Assembly (NCBI RefSeq): GCF_026262505.1
Contig: NC_067205.1
Coordinates: 15,686,001-15,750,000, forward strand
Direction: 5' to 3'
From: Trichomonas vaginalis G3
Lineage: Eukaryota > Parabasalia > Trichomonadida > Trichomonadidae
Length of the DNA stretch: 64,000 nt
A model generated the notes under the pieces. That model was not told where the DNA came from. It did no database searches and saw only the letters and a list, made by a program, of their open reading frames with translations. This document shows positions 57,880 to 64,000 of this stretch, piece after piece. Position numbers and translations under genes: made by a program. Positions within the stretch are counted from its first letter, which is position 1. Each line of letters begins with the position of its first letter.

Positions 57880-58998
57880 TTAAAGTCCATAAAATGAATT
57901 AAGAACACACAAATTTTTATCATCTGCAACGTGACGAATACATTTTAATTTACTCAAGAATGCGTAACCTGATACATTAAATCTAATTCCTGTCTTATTT
58001 AATTTCACAACTTTGAAAAGGAATGTGTGAATAGCTATGAAATGATGACGAGATGATTTATGTGTTGCTTCCATTTTTTCTGAAATGAATGAATAAATAT
58101 AATGTTTATAGGTTTTCATATCTTTTATGTTCTTAATAACGAATGGAATAGATCTTTCCACTTCGTCCTCCTTCGGAGCTGTTCTTTCATATGAAACATC
58201 AACGGTATCTTCAACAATGAAACCACAATCGCATAAAATTTTATATGTACCAATTGTTTCTTTTGATATTTTATCTAACAAATCAAAAACTTTATCAACA
58301 CCTGTACATTTATTTAAATAATAATTTGTGTAAATATCATGGTCTTCTTTCTTAATCGTATTTGTTGCATATGTTACATTTTTCAGTGCTTTTTTGAATT
58401 TTTCAGAATCAAGAGGAGGTGAAAGTAATATACATGGATAATCTCCATCGTCAATAAACTGAAGCTTATGTTTATGAATAAATTTTGTGCCTTCTTCTGA
58501 AAGTGTTTCGTCAATATCACCATCTAATAAATTTTTAGTTGATTCCAAAAAGTAATTTTTATATCTTTCCTCATGTGATTTTTGAACTTCTGATTCTGAA
58601 GCTGGGATATTCATTAAACCCTCTACTTCATTCTCATTATATTTTTCAACTTCTCTTAATTCCTTAATTTTTTCATCTATTTCATCTCTTATTTTTTTCA
58701 GTCTTTCAATTTCAATTTCATCATATTCATCATCATCTTTAATTCGTTCTTCATAATATTCAGGGAAAACATCAGGTTCTTTTGGTTTTTCTTTTTCTTT
58801 AGATGTAGGATATAAGAAATTTATAACATCATCTTTATTCATTTTTCCATCATAATCAAATTCATTTAAAAACTCCGCGAATTTTTGACAATTTCTTAAA
58901 TAATATTTATCAACCTCATAACCCGCCTCCTCTAATATATCCTTTATTTCCTCATTTGTGAATCCTGAATATCTAACGTCGTTAGTTTTGACACTCAT
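57880..58998 (-). CDS. Element 2 terminal gene, 372 residues, unknown
   Basis: The first 13 residues (MSVKTNDVRYSGF) and the leader come from the inverted terminus and are shared with the gene at 39275. After an EF-hand-like acidic helix region (NEEIKDILEEAGYEVDKYYL ... DYDGKMNKDDVINFL) come a long Glu/Lys coiled coil (about 80-125) and a globular C-terminal half with Cys residues (KILCDCGFIVEDTVDVSYER). No family recognised. It lies directly upstream of the polymerase in the same direction, compatible with a replication or terminal-protein role; that is only a suggestion. Confidence 0.6.
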   Translation of the reverse strand: MSVKTNDVRYSGFTNEEIKDILEEAGYEVDKYYLRNCQKFAEFLNEFDYDGKMNKDDVINFLYPTSKEKEKPKEPDVFPEYYEERIKDDDEYDEIEIERLKKIRDEIDEKIKELREVEKYNENEVEGLMNIPASESEVQKSHEERYKNYFLESTKNLLDGDIDETLSEEGTKFIHKHKLQFIDDGDYPCILLSPPLDSEKFKKALKNVTYATNTIKKEDHDIYTNYYLNKCTGVDKVFDLLDKISKETIGTYKILCDCGFIVEDTVDVSYERTAPKEDEVERSIPFVIKNIKDMKTYKHYIYSFISEKMEATHKSSRHHFIAIHTFLFKVVKLNKTGIRFNVSGYAFLSKLKCIRHVADDKNLCVLNSFYGL

Positions 58999-59311
58999 TT
59001 TCTTACGAATTAAAAAATAAATTATTCATAAATGTAAGACATGAATTTTCTCCCCTGTTGTCAAAATGTCATGTTGTCACCATTTTCAAAAGAAGTTAAT
59101 TAACCCGGTTACCCCCTCAGTTATTCAAAAACGTAAGACATGAATTTTATTATCCACTTTATCAGGTTTTACTTGTTGGGTCATTTATGTAAGAATAAAA
59201 AAATAAATTATTTTAAAATTAATGTTAAAATAAATGATACAAAATCATTCAATTATGTATGAATTCTTACGTTTACAAAAAAAGTCACACAACCCATCAT
59301 ACTCTACTACT
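58960..59311 (-). repeat. Right inverted terminus of element 2
   Basis: 352 bp, reverse complement of 38962-39313 with about three differences by eye. It ends at CTACTACT, followed by AATATT. Confidence 0.9.
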
Positions 59312-59317
59312 AATATT
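59312..59317. other. Right target site duplication of element 2
   Basis: AATATT directly outside the right terminus, matching 38956-38961. Confidence 0.85.
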
Positions 59318-60424
59318 GCTTATCAAAATTATATCTCTATTCTCTCATTTCTGTTTAGTCAATATCATTACACTCCTATTGTCTAATAACATGCTATTAA
59401 TTTTCTTAAAATTAAAAAAAAATATCAACTTTTAAAAACAGAAACTTAACATCCTTAGGTCAATGGATTTTGATGTGAGATACATTTAATCTGTTTTTCT
59501 TTTTTTATTTTAAATAATTGAATATTTATAGTTGTTATGGGTCTTACATCATGTAAAACGAATTTTCTTAAAGTAAATTTACTTTTTCTTCAATCTTTCT
59601 TACATATTTATTAAAAAAAAATTATCCAAAAAAAGATGTTTTAGAATGAAAAAAAATAGAAAAATCTTCATTTATAGTCTTTCTTGAATGTATACGTTTT
59701 GATTTTTTTCTTTTTTAAAAAATTCAATTTCTAGAAAAATCGAGAAAAAATCATTTTCTTCTATTTTTTAGGACGCCATACCCATTGAAATCTCCTCTCA
59801 GGACGCCATAAACTATTCAATTATGGTGTAAACTTCTCAAAAATTGAATAGTTTACATCAGGACGCCTTAGGACGCCAACCCTTTACGCGCCCGGCCGAA
59901 ACTACAAAAAAATTATAACTTCTAATTCTTACATCTCATTGGCTTATATTAAATTTTTATCACTTACATTTCTCTTTTTCATTCATCTGGTCATATTTTT
60001 AATATGTCATCGGTTCAAAAATCTTTTTAATCCTCATAAAATTCATTTATTATCCTATCACATGCTACTCACATAATGAGAACATCATATTACTCATGTT
60101 ATAATAATTCTTTTTTTGATAATACATCTATCTCTTCTCTAGTTTATATATCACATTACAATAGGATCAATGGCAGCATTATACAGTTCATTTTTTCTCA
60201 TATATGTATAATGAAAATCTATTTGTTCTTCATTAACATTATCAAAGAATTTGATTCATCTCATAGGTCATATTTTCTTCATAATGATTAATGAAGTAAA
60301 TTTCAATATGCATATGAGAATATTCGTTCAAAATATCTAATTTATGTTTTAAAAAGCGTAAAAAATACATATATATTAGGAAAGATAGTACTTTATATGT
60401 AAAAGAACAAATAATTATAAAGTC
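59318..60424. other. AT-rich host spacer with a small dyad repeat
   Basis: No gene is supported. At 59770-59880 there are four AGGACGCC copies around a dyad (AAACTATTCAATT ... AATTGAATAGTTT, about 59808-59856), the only structured stretch; it may be a small inverted-repeat element. The 71-residue open frame at 60076 looks random. Confidence 0.5.
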
Positions 60425-61921
60425 TTAAGGAGTTGTATTGTTATTCTCTGCCTTATCGCCATTTGAATTTTCAGAGTTAGAACTTGATTCATGAAGAGCA
60501 TTCTGATTAGCATGCTTTTCTTCTAGTTGTTGTTTGATCTTTGCAAATTCTTCTCTTGAAATTCTTCCGCGCAATGAAGGAATAATTGCGAATAAATAAA
60601 AAACGCCAGGAACCAAACCCATAACAATTCTAACAGCCATCAAAGCTTTCTTCGTTTGTTCCACTTGTTGGCCGTTATTGCTTTCCTTATAACCAAAAGC
60701 ACCAAGAACTGCGGAAACGATAGAAATCGTCACGCCGCTACAAACCTTATACATAAACAAAATTATACCATAGTATATACCCTCTCTTCTTTCACCAAAC
60801 TTGTATTCGTCGATCTCAACTACATCAGGGAGAGCTGCGTAAGGGAGAATTTGAATTGCACTTAGACCTAATCCAGCAAAAATTGTCAATAATACAATCG
60901 ACCAAACAGTTTTCTCTGGTAAGAATATAGCAAAGAATAATACAACAAACATGTATACGGCAGATATGATGAAGGTTGTTGATTTAGACAACTTTTCAGA
61001 TAGCCATACCCAAAATGCAGCAGAAACAATAGCACTAATCAACGGAATAGCGACAAAAATCATTGCCATTGTACCACCACCGAATTTTAATGCATCATTA
61101 ACGTAGAACATAAAGACCAACATAATAATATCGAATCCAACCATCGAAAGAATATACCAGCAAGTAGAATTGACGAATTCCTTGATAGTAAACAATTCTT
61201 TGAGTGTTTGAAATACAGATTTCGTTGACTTATTGTTCTCAGCGCATCTTTCTTTGACAAAAAGTCCTGATAAAAACATAAAAATCGAACTTGCAAGGCC
61301 AAAGATCAGTCCACTGATACCATACGCTTTAGGAACGGAATGTAGACGAGGATACAATGCACTTTCTTCACCATCGGCTAAGATTGCGAACAATGCAGCA
61401 CCTAAAATAATTCCGATATTCGCCATCGTAATTCTGTAACCATTTAATGATGTTCTTTCATCGTAATTCTTTGTCATATTAGCTGGCAATGTGTTGTATG
61501 GTGTATAAACAATCGCCCAACATGTTGTATAGATCATATAAATAAAAATGTAATAAACTACTTTAGTTGTTTGACTTTTTTCTATTCCTGGTGATAGCCA
61601 TAAGAAGATAAAGCTTACTCCAAATGTTAATGCACCAAAGATGATAAATACACGACGTTTTCCAAATCTTGAATTACATCTATCACTAATTCCACCCATT
61701 ACGTATGAAGTAATTGCATCCCATACACGACCGACAATGTTAATAGCTGAAGCATTATATGCAGTGACACCTGCGACGTTAATTAAAAAGTAAATGAAAT
61801 AAAACGAAATTGCAGCCATCATAATATTGGCTGCGAAATCACCAAGACCAAAACAAAACTTCTCGCTGAATTTGAGTTTGTCTTCCCGTGGCGCTATTTC
61901 TGTATCAAGATTATCCGACAT
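60425..61921 (-). CDS. GPH-family (MFS_2) sugar:cation symporter
   Basis: 498 residues, an intronless host gene. The glycoside-pentoside-hexuronide symporter fold of the major facilitator superfamily is clear. A cytosolic start (KFSEKFCFGLGDFAANIMMA) leads into twelve hydrophobic segments. The MFS loop 2-3 signature is GGISDRCNSRFGKRR near residue 76. Conserved family stretches include YTPYNTLPANMTKNYDERTS near 145, and LPYAALPDVVEIDEYKFGER followed by EGIYYG near 360-385. It probably imports a sugar or glycoside with H+ or Na+ across the plasma membrane. The C-terminal tail (from about 460) is hydrophilic and Asn/Ser-rich. TCAATTTT 9 bases before the ATG could be a variant initiator. Confidence 0.9.
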   Translation of the reverse strand: MSDNLDTEIAPREDKLKFSEKFCFGLGDFAANIMMAAISFYFIYFLINVAGVTAYNASAINIVGRVWDAITSYVMGGISDRCNSRFGKRRVFIIFGALTFGVSFIFLWLSPGIEKSQTTKVVYYIFIYMIYTTCWAIVYTPYNTLPANMTKNYDERTSLNGYRITMANIGIILGAALFAILADGEESALYPRLHSVPKAYGISGLIFGLASSIFMFLSGLFVKERCAENNKSTKSVFQTLKELFTIKEFVNSTCWYILSMVGFDIIMLVFMFYVNDALKFGGGTMAMIFVAIPLISAIVSAAFWVWLSEKLSKSTTFIISAVYMFVVLFFAIFLPEKTVWSIVLLTIFAGLGLSAIQILPYAALPDVVEIDEYKFGERREGIYYGIILFMYKVCSGVTISIVSAVLGAFGYKESNNGQQVEQTKKALMAVRIVMGLVPGVFYLFAIIPSLRGRISREEFAKIKQQLEEKHANQNALHESSSNSENSNGDKAENNNTTP

Positions 61922-62507
61922 TGCAAAAATTGAAGAAGTTTAGATTAAAACTTTTAACAAAATTTTCTGATGGTTAAGATTACATATCGTAATTATCAAA
62001 CTGGCATAAATATTGTGTATTTGATTTAGCCGACTAAAATATTGAAAATTCGAATCTAATCGTATTCTTCTGTTTTTGACCATAATGTTCTGAATATTTT
62101 TTCTGAGGTTTATTTCATACTCATATATTTATTGATTCTTTACATATGGACAAAATAACACTCCTAATAATCGCGATCAACTAACACTTTTTGAATCACA
62201 ATTTTTTTGGGAAAAATTACCCTTTTTTTGGTTCATATTCAACATGCTTAATTTCAGATTGTGTTTCTCATCTAAGAAATATGAACCAAGGTGAAATATC
62301 AGTTCGATTCGTCAAGATATTTCATATTCTTGGTAATCAAATTTCTTTCTCAAGCAATAAGAAAAACTAATAAACAATATTATGATCTAACAGTTTCCAA
62401 ACAGAGAATTAAGCTTTATTGCTTATTTTCATCTAATTCAATATTTTCAAAAAAATCAACTATAGAAAATAACATAGATATTTACCTCATAAAAATAACT
62501 AATTACA
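61922..62507. other. AT-rich host spacer
   Basis: Promoter side of the symporter and 3' side of the Myb gene. No RNA or further gene was recognised. Confidence 0.5.
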
Positions 62508-63071
62508 TTAAAGTTCATAGCCTTCAAGCTGCCAGTCAATATTGAATATATCCGAAGAAAAGAATTTTTCTGTCCATGCCGCTGTGGTGTCTTCATACAT
62601 ATTAGCTAGGAACTGAACATTGGACTGATCCAAACAAGTTTTATTTTCCCTTTCTTTTTTAATTTTTTCAATTTTCGGTTTGAGCTTTTTTAACGATGGA
62701 GCTCTTCCCTTTGAAACATGAAAAGAATACCTATTTTTAACATTCACGTCAGAACGAGTAGGGAAAAATTTCGTTATTTTTGACCAACACGGGCCCATTT
62801 CTTTAACAAGCTTGAGCAAATATTGATCTTCTTGTGATGACCACGGCCCATTTTTTAATTCAGGACTTAGGTAATTCAAGTATCTTTCTCTACATTGCCT
62901 TGTTGATCGGGTTTTCATTAATTGCGCAATTTTTTTCCAAGAACCTGTTCCGAACTCTTTAACAAGAAGTGTTAGTCTCTCATCTTCTTCTGCTGTGAAC
63001 TTTTGTCTATGCGTTTTTTCGTTTTCCATATTCACACTGTACGAAACTGATCTTTGAATTTTAAATTTCAT
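62508..63071 (-). CDS. R2R3 Myb-like DNA-binding protein
   Basis: 187 residues. Repeat one spans about residues 23-70 (RQKFTAEEDERLTLLVKEFG, SWKKIAQLM, TRQCRERYLNYL). Repeat two spans about 74-122 (GPWSSQEDQYLLKLVKEMGP, CWSKITKFF, VNVKNRYSFHVSKG). A basic stretch (LKKLKPKIEKIKKEREN) follows and could serve as a nuclear signal. The acidic, aromatic C-terminus resembles that of the protein at 2340-2864. The first ATG is used. An internal methionine 15 codons in would keep both repeats, so the true start is not certain. Nuclear, probably transcriptional; target unknown. Confidence 0.9.
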   Translation of the reverse strand: MKFKIQRSVSYSVNMENEKTHRQKFTAEEDERLTLLVKEFGTGSWKKIAQLMKTRSTRQCRERYLNYLSPELKNGPWSSQEDQYLLKLVKEMGPCWSKITKFFPTRSDVNVKNRYSFHVSKGRAPSLKKLKPKIEKIKKERENKTCLDQSNVQFLANMYEDTTAAWTEKFFSSDIFNIDWQLEGYEL

Positions 63072-63370
63072 GATATTGAATTCACTTTTAAATATTCTTC
63101 ACTCAATTTTACAACAGTCTGAATTTTAATTAAATTTTACATTGGAATTATGCATTGATGCTAAAATCCTAACTGTAATTCTTCTCAATTTGTTATAATT
63201 TGAAATGATTTGAAAATTTGATTCGTATTCAATTTCGTTTGAATTAAGGTGTGAACTATTTTACATGAAAATAACTGTTGACAACCAGTTTATTCATATT
63301 AAAACAATAATTATAATTTATCAAACCAAATGATAAAATTAGGCTTAATTTTATCTATCTACAGAGTAAC
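63072..63370. other. Host spacer before a further element
   Basis: AT-rich, with no gene seen. It ends where the A run of an element 1-type terminus begins. Confidence 0.5.
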
Positions 63371-64000
63371 AAAAAAAGGTAGTGGGGCTTCCAGGCGCGT
63401 TGCGCCCTCTAGCCCCGAAGATGTTTAGTATAAATGAAGTTTTTATTCGGAGGGCTTCCAGGCGCGTTGCGCCCTCTAGCCCATAAAAAATTTCTGAGGA
63501 CGAGCCAGCCGTTGACTTTTTTGTAGAGCACTCAAAATAGTATAACTTTGTCCGGACAAGTAAAGGTCTATCGTCGCTACAGGAAAAGTTACAGGCGTTC
63601 CAAGGAAGTATACTTTGAGAAGCCTTTTTCCCCTTATAGAATGAGATAGGACGGTTATTTTACAAAACTGACAACACTTTGACCGAGTAGTTTTTTGTGC
63701 TGAACAAAAAGTGTCATATAAACATCTGTCAAAAACCGCTTTTTAACTTCACTTAAAATGCCACGTAAGCTACGTAAGAATATACGTAAGAGGAAGGGAG
63801 CATTGAAACATCCAATAGTAAAACTGACACCACAACAACAGTTGCAACAACAAATGATGAATGACCCCACTATGTTGCAACAAATGTCAAGCAACCCTAT
63901 GCTTTTAAACCGAGTTATTGGTGCACAGAGTGGAGGTTTAAGAGCGGCACTTTTAGCGAAAATGGCAGGCTATGGTGGAGCTGCAGACGGAACAGCTTAT
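63371..64000 (+). mobile_element. Left end of another element 1-family Polinton-like fossil
   Basis: Starts with an A run and GGTAGTGGGGCTTCCAGG, carries the GC-stem repeats (GGCGC-GTT-GCGCC at 63394-63406 and 63461-63473), then GATGTTTAGTATAAATGAAG and GTAGAGCACTCAAAATAGTA, as at the left end of element 1. It differs from element 1 between about 63620 and 63710, where element 1 has the methyltransferase fragment. It runs off the window, so its length and state cannot be judged. Confidence 0.85.
63758..64000 (+). CDS. Partial basic, Q-rich protein of the 63.4-kb element
   Basis: Open from the ATG at 63758 to the window edge (81 codons). It begins PRKLRKNIRKRKGALKHP, then the Gln/Met-rich LQQQMMNDPTMLQQMSSNPM and a Gly/Ala-rich stretch (KMAGYGGAADGTAY). 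Nearly identical at its start to the coding region at 14060 in element 1. Basic N-terminus, possibly DNA-binding; otherwise unknown. Incomplete because of the window edge. Confidence 0.7.
   Translation, partial: MPRKLRKNIRKRKGALKHPIVKLTPQQQLQQQMMNDPTMLQQMSSNPMLLNRVIGAQSGGLRAALLAKMAGYGGAADGTAY

Larger units (their letters stand above)
38962..59311. mobile_element. Element 2: 20.35-kb Polinton (Maverick) fossil
   Basis: Bounded by 352-bp inverted termini (38962-39313, 58960-59311) that start AGTAGTAGAGTATGATGGG, and flanked by AATATT on both sides (38956-38961 and 59312-59317), the 6-bp duplication expected for Polintons. Parts: family B DNA polymerase, integrase, packaging ATPase, double jelly-roll capsid protein, candidate minor capsid proteins, tail-collar fibre, primase-helicase and several unknown genes. 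The termini differ by only about three bases by eye, so insertion is probably recent or the ends have been kept alike. The coding part looks broken, with about a dozen breaks. Confidence 0.9.

Noticed and set aside
60076-60291. 71-codon frame right of element 2
   Set aside because: Low-complexity Ser/Ile/Tyr composition in AT-rich spacer with no supporting signal.
1-64000. tRNA, rRNA or other standard RNA genes
   Set aside because: Looked for tRNA-like GGTTCRANNCC boxes and rRNA cores by eye; none found.

Overview
The window looks like nuclear DNA of a trichomonad (Parabasalia), most likely Tritrichomonas or a relative. This is inferred from several things seen together: very AT-rich spacers, small R2R3 Myb proteins (2340-2864, a truncated copy at 4308-4628, and 62508-63071), an intronless GPH-type sugar:cation symporter (60425-61921), a trichomonad-style initiator (TCATTTT) just before one Myb start, and a dense load of Maverick/Polinton elements. 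No rRNA, tRNA, CRISPR array or bacterial operon was seen.

Layout. 1-4.6 kb: gene-poor host DNA with one intact and one truncated Myb gene. 4.63-12.09 kb: a non-coding composite bounded by inverted repeats that abuts the truncated Myb gene. It is packed with tandem repeats, GC-rich dyads, purine tracts and arrays of long hairpins whose two arms change together. 12.1-13.5 kb: host spacer with a 121-bp triplication and an unknown coding relic. 13.54-38.01 kb: element 1, a 24.5-kb Polinton-like virus fossil. 38.0-38.96 kb: spacer. 38.96-59.31 kb: element 2, a 20.35-kb Polinton fossil with 352-bp inverted termini and a 6-bp target duplication (AATATT). 59.3-63.4 kb: host spacer, the symporter and a second intact Myb gene. 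63.37-64.0 kb: the first 630 bp of another element of the element 1 family, running off the window.

Both large elements carry a capsid-forming set (double jelly-roll major capsid protein, candidate minor capsid proteins, packaging ATPase, small amphipathic pVI-like proteins, tail-collar fibre) and a retroviral-type integrase. Element 2 has a protein-primed-type family B DNA polymerase and a primase-helicase. Element 1 has an SF3 helicase, an adenine methyltransferase and a cluster of KilA-N/GIY-YIG genes, but no polymerase was recognised. The two elements are distant relatives: they share a helicase, a fibre, a family marked by a VSCCG motif, and a non-coding repeat. Both look broken (roughly half a dozen breaks in element 1, about a dozen in element 2).

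The most unusual signal is structural and not protein-coding. Unrelated sequences across the window carry dyads whose arms co-vary (hairpin arrays at 6.7-10.6 kb, GC stems in element 1 termini, repeats inside element 1). Four unrelated tandem arrays share a period of 121 bp (two units are 120 bp).
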